From Brevibacillus dissolubilis (GTDB taxonomy: Bacteria > Bacillota > Bacilli > Brevibacillales > Brevibacillaceae), in assembly GCF_006170445.1 (NCBI RefSeq), contig NZ_VCNA01000001.1, positions 1-64,000 on the forward strand: DNA of 64,000 bases. The letters run 5' to 3'. Every line of letters begins with the position of its first letter. The stretch's first letter is position 1. Below the pieces are notes generated by a model. That model was not told where the DNA came from. It did no database searches and worked only from the letters and a program-made list of their open reading frames with translations. Shown one piece after another: positions 16,592-25,377 of the stretch. The position numbers and the translations under genes were made by a program.

Positions 16592-18142
16592 GTGAATTCA
16601 CGGATCTTGCGTAACAGAAAAGTCCGTCTGGGGAAAAATAAGGCTGAAAGCCAAGTAGCCTTACCAGCATCCATTGATGAACTGATTTCTTTTATAAAGG
16701 CACAATTTGGGGAAAGTAACGATATTGTTTATCGTGATCTTATCCTGGGTGTTTCCACGATACGTGCTGTGGTTGTGTATATAGGCACATTGGCGAAAAC
16801 AGATATCATCAACACTCAAATCATGGAATCTGTTTTTCGTATGGATCATGTCGATAACCCAGCAGCAGAAGAAGACCTTATGGATTTTTATGCCTTGCGG
16901 TTGTTGCCCGTAGGCAATATTTCAAAGATAGGCTCCGAGCAAGAGCTGATCGAAGTGTTGCTTGGTGGTGACACGATATTCTTTATGGACGGCTATTCCA
17001 CAGCAATTGCAATCAGTACAGAGGGCTCAAAGCAACGGGCTATTTTAGAGCCGGAAGTTGAACATGAGGTTCGTGGACCGAGAGAATCGTTTGTAGAAAA
17101 TATCTATACGAACATGGCCATGATCAGACGAATCATTAACAATCAGAATCTGCGATTTCTGAGTTTTAAACTAGGCGATATGACCAATACCGAAGTAACG
17201 GTTACCTATCTCTACGGTCATGCAGATCCCGAAATTGTTGCTGAAATAAAAAAAAGGTTGGATAGGATTCAATTGGATGGAATGCTGGAAAGCCTATATG
17301 TGGAAGAGTGGATTGAAGATCATCCTAATTCGGTTTTTGCCCAAATTGATCATACGGAACGACCAGACAGAGTCGCTGCGATGTTGTTAGAGGGTCGTGT
17401 CGCTATTATGGTCAACGGATCGCCATGGGTGTTAATTGTTCCGACTTTATTTGTGCAATTCTTCACTTCGAGTGGTGATTATTACACACATTACTATTTC
17501 GCAACGTTTATACGATGGATTCGGTTTGTTGCCTTTGTGTTTGCAATGATCGTGCCAGCTTTCTATATCGCGCTTATTACCATGCATCAAGAAATGATTC
17601 CCACGCCCTTGGCGCTCCGGATTGCAGGAGATCGCTCAGGAGTTCCTTTTCCGGCTATTGTCGAAGCACTGATTATGGAGTTAGCCTTTGAGATCCTGAG
17701 AGAGGCGGGCATCCGATTACCAAAGGTCGCAGGACAAGCCGTAAGCATTGTTGGTGCGTTAGTCATTGGAGAAGCTGCCGTTCAGGCTGGAATCGTCTCT
17801 CCCGTAATGGTGATCGTTGTAGCTGTTACTGGGATTTCATCCTTTGCCATTCCGCAGTTTAGTCTAGGTATGACCACGCGTATTTTGCGGTTTCCGCTGA
17901 TGATTTTGGCATCGATTGCAGGCATTCCTGGCATTACGATCGCGCTCCTCGTTATTTTAACCTATATGGCATCGTTGAAGTCATTTGGTGTACCCTACCT
18001 GTCCCCAGTTGCTCCTTTTGTAAGAAAAGATGTACATGATACGTTTTTTCGGGCGCCATGGAAGAAACTATCTAAAGGAAAACATTTGTTTGGAAGAGAG
18101 AATAAAGTAGAGCAAGGAAGTGAATTTGAAACGGAGGAGTAG
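16592..18142 (+). CDS. Spore germination receptor subunit A (GerA/GerKA family)
   Basis: 516 residues. Large hydrophilic N-terminal domain (1-280) followed by five or six membrane helices from GRVAIMVNGSPWVLIVPTLF on. Typical sequences include HQEMIPTPLALRIAGDRSGVPFP and EILREAGIRLPKVAGQAVSIVGALVIG. GTG start with AAAAAGGTGAT upstream. First gene of an A-B-C receptor operon; senses nutrients in the inner spore membrane. Confidence 0.94.
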   Translation: MNSRILRNRKVRLGKNKAESQVALPASIDELISFIKAQFGESNDIVYRDLILGVSTIRAVVVYIGTLAKTDIINTQIMESVFRMDHVDNPAAEEDLMDFYALRLLPVGNISKIGSEQELIEVLLGGDTIFFMDGYSTAIAISTEGSKQRAILEPEVEHEVRGPRESFVENIYTNMAMIRRIINNQNLRFLSFKLGDMTNTEVTVTYLYGHADPEIVAEIKKRLDRIQLDGMLESLYVEEWIEDHPNSVFAQIDHTERPDRVAAMLLEGRVAIMVNGSPWVLIVPTLFVQFFTSSGDYYTHYYFATFIRWIRFVAFVFAMIVPAFYIALITMHQEMIPTPLALRIAGDRSGVPFPAIVEALIMELAFEILREAGIRLPKVAGQAVSIVGALVIGEAAVQAGIVSPVMVIVVAVTGISSFAIPQFSLGMTTRILRFPLMILASIAGIPGITIALLVILTYMASLKSFGVPYLSPVAPFVRKDVHDTFFRAPWKKLSKGKHLFGRENKVEQGSEFETEE

Positions 18143-18154
18143 GAGAGCGGGCAG

Positions 18155-19258
18155 ATGGTCATAAAATCTTACACGCCGAGTATCAGCGCAAAACAGCTTT
18201 TTCTCTTCATCGTATCAAGTCGGGTTGCTGTTATGACCATATTTTTACCAGTCATAGGGAATAGTAATGCCAAGGACGCTTGGCTTTCTTCCATTTTAGC
18301 TGGAGTGATGGGATTAGCGGTGACCTGGATCATTGTTACATTAGCTCGCATCCATCCCAATCAGACATTGGTACAAATCTGTTCATCTCTTCTGGGGAAA
18401 TGGTTGGGTGGCGTATTCATTGTGATCTTCCTCTGGTTTTTTCTCCATATCAGCATCATCACGGTGAGACAATTCGCAGAAATTTTGAATAACGCACTGA
18501 TGCCTGAGACACCCGTTCCATTTTTTATCCTTTATATAGAGATGGCTGTCGCTTTTTCAGTATATCGTGGGCTTGAGGCGATCCTCAGAGCCAATACCAT
18601 TACCTTGGCCGTTTCATTAAACGCTATTTTCATGATTCTACTATTTGTAGCCAAAGAAATTCATATCAACACGCTTCTGCCGGTCTTAGAAGAAGGGTGG
18701 ATGCCTGTGATCATGGGAAGCGTGGTTCCATTAGCCTGGCATGGAGAGATCATTTTAATTCCCATGCTCTATCCCTATGTTTCAGATAAAGAGAAAGTGC
18801 TGAGATACAGCATGTTTGCGACACTGATGAATACGTTGATCCTTGTCTTGCTTGCTATTTTTGTTGTAGGGATATTTGGACCTGATGAAGCCCTGAATTT
18901 GACCTTTCCTGTTTTCAGTTTGGCGAGAATGGTGTCGATCGCTGACTTCTTAGAGAGATTAGAAGCATTGATGGTAGCGGTATGTATGAGTATGCTCTTC
19001 ATGAAATCATGTATCTATCTGTATTCAGGGGTGATTGGGGTAGGGCAATGGCTTGAGCTGAAGTCCTATCGATTCTTAATTATTCCGATGGTCACACTGT
19101 CCATGATTCTCTCCCATACGTCGTTTCAAAGTATTTCAGAGATCAAACATTTTCTTACTCCAGAGCTATTTGGGGGGTATGCTTTGACCATTAACACCTT
19201 ACTCCCTACGCTGCTCCTGGTTTTATCCATTCTACAAAAAAGGAAGAAAAGCAGATGA
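18155..19258 (+). CDS. Spore germination receptor subunit B (GerAB/GerKB permease)
   Basis: 367 residues of the APC-like germination permease family with about ten helices. Same length as the orphan paralogue at 1757. Twelve bases after subunit A, and its stop codon overlaps the start of subunit C (ATGA). Confidence 0.93.
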   Translation: MVIKSYTPSISAKQLFLFIVSSRVAVMTIFLPVIGNSNAKDAWLSSILAGVMGLAVTWIIVTLARIHPNQTLVQICSSLLGKWLGGVFIVIFLWFFLHISIITVRQFAEILNNALMPETPVPFFILYIEMAVAFSVYRGLEAILRANTITLAVSLNAIFMILLFVAKEIHINTLLPVLEEGWMPVIMGSVVPLAWHGEIILIPMLYPYVSDKEKVLRYSMFATLMNTLILVLLAIFVVGIFGPDEALNLTFPVFSLARMVSIADFLERLEALMVAVCMSMLFMKSCIYLYSGVIGVGQWLELKSYRFLIIPMVTLSMILSHTSFQSISEIKHFLTPELFGGYALTINTLLPTLLLVLSILQKRKKSR

Positions 19259-19989
19259 CTTCCAAACGATTCCGCCCCGTTTTCACTCTCTTGATCTTGT
19301 GGATGATCTTGCTGATAACAGGTTGTTGGAATCGAAGAGAGATTGAGGATTTGGCCTTTGTACTTGCAACAGGAATTGATAAGTCTTCGCAGGGATATTT
19401 ATTAAACGTACAGGTTGCGAATGTCCCAGCCTTATCAAAAGATGGAAATAATGCTCCCACCTTTTTCACCTACACGTCAGCAGGACAAACGGTTTTTGAT
19501 GCAGTACGTAAGACAACCCATACCTCGCCTAACCGATTATTCTGGGCGCATACCAAAGTCCTCGTGATTAATGAAAAGGCGGCGCAGTCTGGAATCAAAC
19601 CCTATTTAGAGTTCTTTAGCCGCGATGCGGAGGAGAGAAGGAACTTTTTACTGGTCGTCTCTCCCCATAAAACCATAGACATACTCAAAGCGGATATAAA
19701 GACGGAAATCATTCCCGCATTAGCGCTAGCCAATATATTGGAAGGATATCGGTCGACTTCAACGTCCGTCAAACTGAATTTAAACGAGTTTTTTCGTATC
19801 TACCATGGATCCCAGAGTGCCCAGTTTTCAAGATGTTATGGATTGGATACAGGGTTAATGTCATTTAACTGGTGTCAGGTTTGCAACCTTGCTCTCTCCA
19901 TCCATCCCGTCACTGTCTCCATTGTTAACCGATTGGAATTAACCAAAAGGCATGATCCGGCAGTCCCGTCCTTCGGGAATCGCTTGTGA
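19255..19989 (+). pseudogene. Truncated spore germination receptor subunit C (GerAC/GerKC)
   Basis: The first about 185 residues are a normal GerC lipoprotein: lipobox ITGCWNRREIEDLA, the ATGID motif, then FWAHTKVLVINEKAA and FFSRDAEERRNFLLVVS. After LNLNEFFRIYH the family resemblance ends, and 50-60 unrelated residues run to a stop. The product is about 244 residues instead of the usual 360-400. The conserved C-terminal domain is missing, so the receptor is probably not functional. The break lies only a few hundred bases before the biosynthetic cluster, which points to deletion or insertion at the cluster border. Confidence 0.78.
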
Positions 19990-20001
19990 TCATGCTTTTT
20001 T
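19949..20001 (+). terminator. Long stem-loop terminator, copy 2 of a repeated element
   Basis: GGCATGATC ... GATCATGC with an inner TCCC-GTCCTTC-GGGA hairpin and a T-run. It shares the core CATGATC-CGGCAGTCCCGT with the element at 15617. It overlaps the end of the broken gerC frame. Confidence 0.7.
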
Positions 20002-20100
20002 CTTGGCAGGAGATCAGGAGTGACTGGGTAATCATCCTGAATTTTGTATGATATTGGTGATTACAGGCCAATTGATTTCACTTACAGAAAAATAAAAATG

Positions 20101-20129
20101 TTACAATAAATCGTTATATCGTTTACAAT
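20101..20129 (+). promoter_or_regulatory. Candidate promoter of NRPS1
   Basis: TTACAA and TACAAT separated by 17 bases, 60 bases before the TTG start, in an AT-rich leader. Similar hexamers nearby make the exact choice uncertain. Confidence 0.4.
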
Positions 20130-20188
20130 TATATGTATAACTATATTTAACTTATGAGTAAGAAACGACACAGGAAAAGGGTGACTAA

Positions 20189-23100
20189 TTGATCTCGATG
20201 TGGACACATATGAATTATCCCCTGTCGCATCCCCAGAAACGGATTTGGTACATTGAAAAGTTCTATCCAAACACTTCGATGTACAACATTGGTGGTCTGG
20301 TACGAATTAGAGGGAACGTGAATTTTGTCATATTGGAAAAGGCTATTCAGCTTTTCATCCAGAAGAATCAGGGGTTGCATCTGCAAATCACTGAGCAGGA
20401 TGGGGAGCCGAGACAATACGTGCAACCTTATCAGAAGCAACCTCTTCGCTATCTTGATTTTTCTCAGGCGATTGAACCTGTGAAAGCGGCTGACGAGTGG
20501 GCCGAGAATGAGTTTCGAACAGGCTTTACCTTCTATGACAGCCCACTCTACGATTTTGCTCTCTTACATATTTCCGAAGTGGAGAACGCTTACTTCGTCA
20601 AGCTGCATCATATCGTGTCAGATGGCTGGACGATTTTGCTGATGACCGAACAGATCAGCCGATTCTACGAGAAGCTTCTGGCGGGAGAAGAGGTAGATGA
20701 GTCTGTCACGTCCAGCTATATCGATTATCTGGAGCAGGAGCAGAACTATCTCCACTCGCCCCGTTTTGAAAAGAGTAAAGCCTACTGGAACAGCAGAATG
20801 AGCAACCTGCCCCAGCAGTTTCTGTATAAAAGCTCAGATTCTGTGGTTGGCTGCCGTCTGCGTACCTATCTTGAAGCAGATATGTCGTGCAAGGTTCAGG
20901 AGTTTGTGAAAAACCACAAATGTTCGCTGAATACGCTTTTTACTGCACTGGTTTTTGTCTATCTCTACAAAACAACGGGACAAGATGACATCATGATCGG
21001 TGTACCTGTTCTCAACCGTTCAGGGGTAAAAGAGAAGAGCATCGTCGGGATGTTTACCAGTACTATGCCATTCCGCGCCACGGTCCCGCAAGAGCTCAGC
21101 ATGGCCGAATGGATAAAGGAAGTGGATGACGGCTTGCGCCAGTGCCTGTTCCACCAAAAATATCCGTATGATCTACTGGTACAGGACATCCAACTGACGC
21201 AAAAAGGCTATGATAACCTGTTCCAGTGGTGTGTCAATTATTACAATACCAAGCTGAACAATGTCCTCGACGGTGTACCATTGGAGAATGACGAGTTCTA
21301 TAGCGGGCATCAATCTTACTCCTTGCAATTGGTGATCAAAGAATGGACAGGTACAGATAAGCTGGAGCTGCAATGGGACTATAAGACAAGCGATTACACC
21401 GAGACCCAGATGAAACGTCTGTACCAACAAATGATGTATCTGTTAGAGCAGGTGATGGCCCAGCCGGAGCAATCAGTCAAGGACTTGCAGTTGCTTAGGG
21501 AGAGCGAGCGTCAGGAACTTTTATTCCAGCGCAACCAGACCGCGGCCGATTATCCGCAAGAGACTGTCCATCTATTGTTCGAGCGACAGGTGGAAGCGAC
21601 ACCGGATGCGGTCGGTGTGATTTTTGCTGATCAACGGTATTCCTATCGGCAAATCAATGAACGTTCCAACCAATTGGCACACACCCTGCGTGAAAAAGGA
21701 GTAGGACCAGGCACTCTGGTCGGTCTGATGACTACTCACTCGGTCGAGACGATTATCGCCATCCTAGCCGTACTCAAAGCGGGTGGGGCGTATGTGCCGA
21801 TTGATCCAGCCTATCCGCTCGATCGATTGAACTATCTGCTCGAAGACTGTGGCACCCGTCTGCTCCTGACCAATCTGGGCGTGCCGGATGGGGTGAACTT
21901 CACAGGCGATGTGATCTTCTTGACCGATGATTCGTACTACCATGCCGATACCACGAACCTGGAAGCGATTAACAGCCTCACTGATCCAGCCTATGTCATC
22001 TATACATCCGGCTCCACCGGTCAGCCAAAAGGGGCGATCATCGAACATCGCGGTCTGACCAACTATGTCTGGTGGGCGAAAGAAACCTATATCCGGAATC
22101 GCGACGATGTATTTGCCTTGTATTCATCCTTATCCTTTGACTTGACCGTCACCTCGATTTTCACTCCGTTGATCCATGGCAATGCGATAGCGGTCTATGC
22201 CGAAGACCAGCATGAATTCGTTCTGCACCGCATTTTGCGTGAAAAGACAGCCACGATCCTCAAGCTGACGCCTGCCCACCTGTCTCTGATCAAACATGAA
22301 GATAACCGCGATTCCACCGTTCATACCATGATCGTGGGGGGAGAGGACCTGAAGGCGGCCGTCGCTCACGAAGTTGCAGAAAGTTTCGGCGGTCATCTCA
22401 CCATCTATAACGAATACGGGCCGACAGAGACTGTTGTCGGTTGTATGATTCACCGCTATGACCCATCCACAGACACCGGTTCCTCTGTATCCATCGGCAA
22501 ACCGATTACCAATGCGCAGATCTATCTGCTGGATCAGCATCTGCAGCCTGTACCAGACGGAGTGACGGGGGAGATCTATATCTCGGGTGACGGCGTAGCA
22601 CGGGGCTATCACAATCGGCCAGAGCTGACACGCGAACGGTTTATCGCCGATCCCTTCCGTACAGGCAGTCGTATGTACAAGACTGGTGATCTGGCGGTCT
22701 GGGAAGAAGATGGCAACATGCTTTATCTGGGCAGAAGCGATACCCAAGTGAAGATAAAAGGCTACCGGATTGAGACAGGTGAGATCGAAAACCATCTGCT
22801 TCAATTCCCTGGGGTCCGGGACGCTGTCGTGATTGACCGCACGGATGCGCAAGGCAACATATACCTTGCCGCCTATCTGACAGCAGACCAAGCGATCCCT
22901 GCTGTCGTCCTGAAAAATGATCTGGCTTCCTATCTGCCAACTTATATGATTCCGACCTATCTGCTCTTCATCGGGGAAATCCCGCTCACGCCGAATGGAA
23001 AAGTAAACCGTAGCGCTCTGCCAGACCCAACCACGATGGAGCTGGACAATACCGTTACCAACCAAGAGATCCAAGAAAAACTGCTCGCGGTCATGCGCGA

Positions 23101-24682
23101 AACCCTGCAACATGAGGAGATCAGCATCCGTGACAACTTCTTTCTGCTGGGCGGAGACTCGGTAAAAGCGATTCGGATTGTCTCCAAATTGCAGGCAGAA
23201 GGCCTTTATGCCCAAGTCAAAGATATCCTGTCCTATCCCGTTTTCGCAGAACTGGCTGCTGCCATCGAATCCAAGCAACCAACCATCGCAAGGCAACACC
23301 CGGCAGAAGGTGCAGTCAAGCCGTTGCCGATCAGCGAGTGGTTCCACCAGCAATCTTTTGCCAACCCACATCATTGGAACCAGTCTGTCCTGCTGACACT
23401 AAAAAAAGAAGTCTCCGCTGATTTGCTCAGCCGTGCCTGGAGCCGATTGATTGCACAGCACGACTCCCTGCGGCTCGTCTATGATCCTGCCCGGCAAGCC
23501 ATGGTGTACGACCAGACGCTGACCGATGCACCAGTGCCAATCGAGGTATACGATCTCGCTGATCTGGACCCGGAAGATCAAAGCAACCTGCTCAAACAGC
23601 AAGCGGCCACCTGCAAAGCGGGTCTGCATCTGGAAAAAGGCTTCTTATTCCGCATCGCCTTATTCAATATCGGGGCGGGCAGCCAGCAACTGTTGATCAC
23701 CGCACACCACCTGATCATCGATGCTGTCTCATGGCGCATCCTGCTGGAAGATTTGACAACCCTGCTGGAAGCGGACCGCAACGGTTCCATAGAGGTCAAG
23801 CTCCCGGCCAAGACCCACTCGGTACAGGCATGGGCCGAAGCTCTCCATGAATACAGCAAGTCGATGAACATGTTGACTGACGAGCAATCCTATTGGCAAT
23901 CCGTGGTGCAAGGACCATCCTTGGCATTCCCAATCGATCACGACCATGGTCCTGACGAGTTGGCGGTGTGCGAGACGATCTCGGCCCACTTGTCCGAAGA
24001 ACTCACCCGCTTGCTTGTAAGCAAAGCTAACCAAGCCTATCATACGCAGACCAATGATCTGCTGGTGACTGCACTCGCCGCCACGATCCATGATGTCATG
24101 CCAAAAGGGGAGGTCATGCTGGAGCTGGAGGGGCACGGACGTGAGCCTTTATTTGAGCACATCGACCTGTCCCGTACCATCGGATGGTTCACCTCCATGT
24201 ATCCAATTCGGCTGCAGGTAACCGATACCGACCCTAATATCCTGATTAAATCGATCAAGGAACAGCTGCGCCATGTCCCGCAAAAAGGGATTGGCTATGG
24301 CATCCTCCGCTATTTATCTAAAACCATCACTCATGATGCCCAAGGACTCGTACGTTTCAACTATCTGGGTGACAGCAATATCGGCAACGACTGGCTTAGC
24401 CTCTCACCACTCCAACACGGAGCAGAATCCAGTTCAGTCAACCATCTGACAGCGTTGATTGATATTCAGGCGATGATCACAGATAACGTGCTGACGGTTC
24501 AGCTCATCTATAGCAGCCGGAAGTTCGCATCGTCTACCATGAATCGTATTCTCGCAGCCTTCATGCAAAACATAGAGAAAATGGTCAATCATTGCTGTGG
24601 GAGGGAAGAGACCGATTTTACACCGTCCGACTTCGATACCGTAGATCTTAGCCAGGATGATCTGGACGCACTATTTGACTGA
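20189..24682 (+). CDS. NRPS1: starter C - A(Asn) - PCP - E; N-acyl-D-Asn initiation module
   Basis: 1497 residues. The C domain (about 8-430, HHIVSDG near 140) begins like the lipo-initiation domain of SrfAA (LSHPQKRIWYIEKFYPNTS), so it should attach a fatty acid. The A domain is at 455-965, with YTSGSTGQPKG near 603. My manual ten-residue code is DLTKIGEVGK, an asparagine code. The PCP Ser lies in LGGDSVKA near 990. The E domain (1060-1480) has an active HHLIIDAVSW near 1172. Expected product: N-acyl-D-Asn on the carrier, the prodrug cap known from zwittermicin, xenocoumacin and colibactin. TTG start with AAAGGGTGA. A strong terminator follows, so it forms its own transcript. Confidence 0.93.
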   Translation: MISMWTHMNYPLSHPQKRIWYIEKFYPNTSMYNIGGLVRIRGNVNFVILEKAIQLFIQKNQGLHLQITEQDGEPRQYVQPYQKQPLRYLDFSQAIEPVKAADEWAENEFRTGFTFYDSPLYDFALLHISEVENAYFVKLHHIVSDGWTILLMTEQISRFYEKLLAGEEVDESVTSSYIDYLEQEQNYLHSPRFEKSKAYWNSRMSNLPQQFLYKSSDSVVGCRLRTYLEADMSCKVQEFVKNHKCSLNTLFTALVFVYLYKTTGQDDIMIGVPVLNRSGVKEKSIVGMFTSTMPFRATVPQELSMAEWIKEVDDGLRQCLFHQKYPYDLLVQDIQLTQKGYDNLFQWCVNYYNTKLNNVLDGVPLENDEFYSGHQSYSLQLVIKEWTGTDKLELQWDYKTSDYTETQMKRLYQQMMYLLEQVMAQPEQSVKDLQLLRESERQELLFQRNQTAADYPQETVHLLFERQVEATPDAVGVIFADQRYSYRQINERSNQLAHTLREKGVGPGTLVGLMTTHSVETIIAILAVLKAGGAYVPIDPAYPLDRLNYLLEDCGTRLLLTNLGVPDGVNFTGDVIFLTDDSYYHADTTNLEAINSLTDPAYVIYTSGSTGQPKGAIIEHRGLTNYVWWAKETYIRNRDDVFALYSSLSFDLTVTSIFTPLIHGNAIAVYAEDQHEFVLHRILREKTATILKLTPAHLSLIKHEDNRDSTVHTMIVGGEDLKAAVAHEVAESFGGHLTIYNEYGPTETVVGCMIHRYDPSTDTGSSVSIGKPITNAQIYLLDQHLQPVPDGVTGEIYISGDGVARGYHNRPELTRERFIADPFRTGSRMYKTGDLAVWEEDGNMLYLGRSDTQVKIKGYRIETGEIENHLLQFPGVRDAVVIDRTDAQGNIYLAAYLTADQAIPAVVLKNDLASYLPTYMIPTYLLFIGEIPLTPNGKVNRSALPDPTTMELDNTVTNQEIQEKLLAVMRETLQHEEISIRDNFFLLGGDSVKAIRIVSKLQAEGLYAQVKDILSYPVFAELAAAIESKQPTIARQHPAEGAVKPLPISEWFHQQSFANPHHWNQSVLLTLKKEVSADLLSRAWSRLIAQHDSLRLVYDPARQAMVYDQTLTDAPVPIEVYDLADLDPEDQSNLLKQQAATCKAGLHLEKGFLFRIALFNIGAGSQQLLITAHHLIIDAVSWRILLEDLTTLLEADRNGSIEVKLPAKTHSVQAWAEALHEYSKSMNMLTDEQSYWQSVVQGPSLAFPIDHDHGPDELAVCETISAHLSEELTRLLVSKANQAYHTQTNDLLVTALAATIHDVMPKGEVMLELEGHGREPLFEHIDLSRTIGWFTSMYPIRLQVTDTDPNILIKSIKEQLRHVPQKGIGYGILRYLSKTITHDAQGLVRFNYLGDSNIGNDWLSLSPLQHGAESSSVNHLTALIDIQAMITDNVLTVQLIYSSRKFASSTMNRILAAFMQNIEKMVNHCCGREETDFTPSDFDTVDLSQDDLDALFD

Positions 24683-24698
24683 TCGACAGAAAATGGCA

Positions 24699-24728
24699 AA
24701 GACCGTGTCAAAACGACACGGTCTTTTT
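24699..24728 (+). terminator. Terminator after NRPS1
   Basis: AAGACCGTGTC - AAAAC - GACACGGTCTT with five T; a perfect 11-bp stem 16 bases after the stop codon. Confidence 0.9.
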
Positions 24729-24913
24729 CGTCTAAATTCAACCACTTTTAAAAATTCTGTCATTTACAAAATTCCAATTATTAGCTAGAATATGAATGAA
24801 ACTAACATTAGTTGGAATTATACAGTTGTTACAAATAAAAAAATAATCACTCAAAAACAATAAACAAACAATTTATATTCTTAAATTTAATAAAAACATT
24901 TTTAATAAATATA

Positions 24914-24943
24914 TTGACAAAATTTTTACCAATATTATATTAT
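24914..24943 (+). promoter_or_regulatory. Sigma-A-type promoter of the first short peptide gene
   Basis: TTGACA, 18 bases, TATTAT (or TATAAT at 24941 with a longer spacer), in nearly pure AT sequence 31 bases before the GGAGGTG of the peptide gene. Confidence 0.65.
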
Positions 24944-24960
24944 AATAGTATAAATATGAA

Positions 24961-25000
24961 GGAGGTGAAAATAATGGCTCTTAAAATCAAAACTGTAGTA
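24961..25000 (+). repeat. 40-bp direct repeat, copy 1 (ribosome site plus nine codons)
   Basis: From GGAGGTGAAAATAATG through the GTA GTA codons, this matches 25194-25233 at 39 of 40 positions. The single difference is silent (CTT/CTC). Confidence 0.95.
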
Positions 25001-25027
25001 AGCTCCGGTGTTGTAGCTTGCGCATAA
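24974..25027 (+). CDS. Short peptide 1, MALKIKTVVSSGVVACA (candidate precursor peptide)
   Basis: 17 codons with a textbook ribosome site (GGAGGTG, eight bases) and its own promoter. The first nine residues, MALKIKTVV, are identical to peptide 2. The rest, SSGVVACA, differs but keeps Ser/Thr, Gly and a near-terminal Cys. That pattern of a constant head and variable tail is what a leader/core precursor pair looks like, only extremely short. The next genes encode a BtrH-like and a PqqD/RRE-like protein, the latter typical of RiPP pathways. Alternatives are a regulatory leader peptide or a small secreted signal. I know of no described family. Confidence 0.65.
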   Translation: MALKIKTVVSSGVVACA

Positions 25028-25035
25028 TCCACCTC

Positions 25036-25079
25036 ATGGGTCTTGTTGGGACAGGTTATCCTGGACTGACAGGACCCAT
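25036..25079 (+). terminator. Stem-loop after short peptide 1
   Basis: ATGGGTCTTGTT pairs with GACAGGACCCAT (12 bp with G-T pairs), and inside it CAGG-TTAT-CCTG forms a second hairpin. No T-run follows directly, so it may be an attenuator or an RNA-stabilising structure. Confidence 0.55.
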
Positions 25080-25147
25080 AAACTATTCAAAAAAAACATT
25101 TTTGTGAACATATAGAATTATGATATATAATAAATGATTTGAAATCA

Positions 25148-25176
25148 TTGACAATAAAAAGTTAGTATTATACATT
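25148..25176 (+). promoter_or_regulatory. Candidate promoter of the second short peptide gene
   Basis: TTGACA, 17 bases, TACATT (overlapping TATACA at a shorter spacing), 18 bases before the second GGAGGTG. Confidence 0.5.
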
Positions 25177-25193
25177 TTATTCATATTAAGGAT

Positions 25194-25233
25194 GGAGGTG
25201 AAAATAATGGCTCTCAAAATCAAAACTGTAGTA
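25194..25233 (+). repeat. 40-bp direct repeat, copy 2
   Basis: Matches 24961-25000 at 39 of 40 positions; sequence identity stops abruptly after the ninth codon. Confidence 0.95.
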
Positions 25234-25257
25234 GTAGGTACTTCATCTGCTTGCTAA
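25207..25257 (+). CDS. Short peptide 2, MALKIKTVVVGTSSAC (candidate precursor peptide)
   Basis: 16 codons with a ribosome site identical to that of peptide 1. The common head MALKIKTVV is followed by VGTSSAC, ending in a C-terminal Cys. It lies 121 bases before the BtrH-like gene and is probably transcribed with it and the PqqD-like gene, with a strong hairpin in between that could set a high peptide-to-enzyme ratio, as is common for precursor peptides. No homologue is known to me. Confidence 0.65.
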   Translation: MALKIKTVVVGTSSAC

Positions 25258-25272
25258 TCAGGATTTTCCTTG

Positions 25273-25317
25273 AGAGAAGCTGATCGGGTCCAGAGATTGG
25301 ATCCCATCAGCTTCTCT
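25273..25317 (+). terminator. Strong stem-loop after short peptide 2 (attenuator-like)
   Basis: AGAGAAGCTGAT...GGGTCC pairs with GGATCCC...ATCAGCTTCTCT, about 17 bp, without a T-run. Partial termination here would yield much peptide mRNA and less mRNA of the downstream genes. Confidence 0.65.
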
Positions 25318-25377
25318 ATCCTTATGAATTGTCCGTGTGCCAACACGTACCTATATATAGAAGATCAGGAGGAGACC

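Larger units (their letters stand above)
24683..25377 (+). other. AT-rich regulatory stretch carrying two very short genes
   Basis: About 700 bp between NRPS1 and the first BtrH-like gene. It is far more AT-rich than its surroundings. It contains the NRPS1 terminator, two promoter-like sequences, two 16-17-codon genes with consensus ribosome sites and two stem-loops, each described separately. Confidence 0.8.

Noticed and set aside
22130-23374. 414-codon open frame antisense to NRPS1
   Set aside because: It lies wholly opposite the intact A-PCP region, has no ribosome site and no recognisable domain; it is a by-product of codon bias in the real gene.
24961-25257. The two short frames as mere upstream leader peptides of the BtrH-like gene
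   Set aside because: Two tandem copies, each with promoter and hairpin, and conservation only of the first nine residues fit a product role better; a regulatory role is kept as an alternative.
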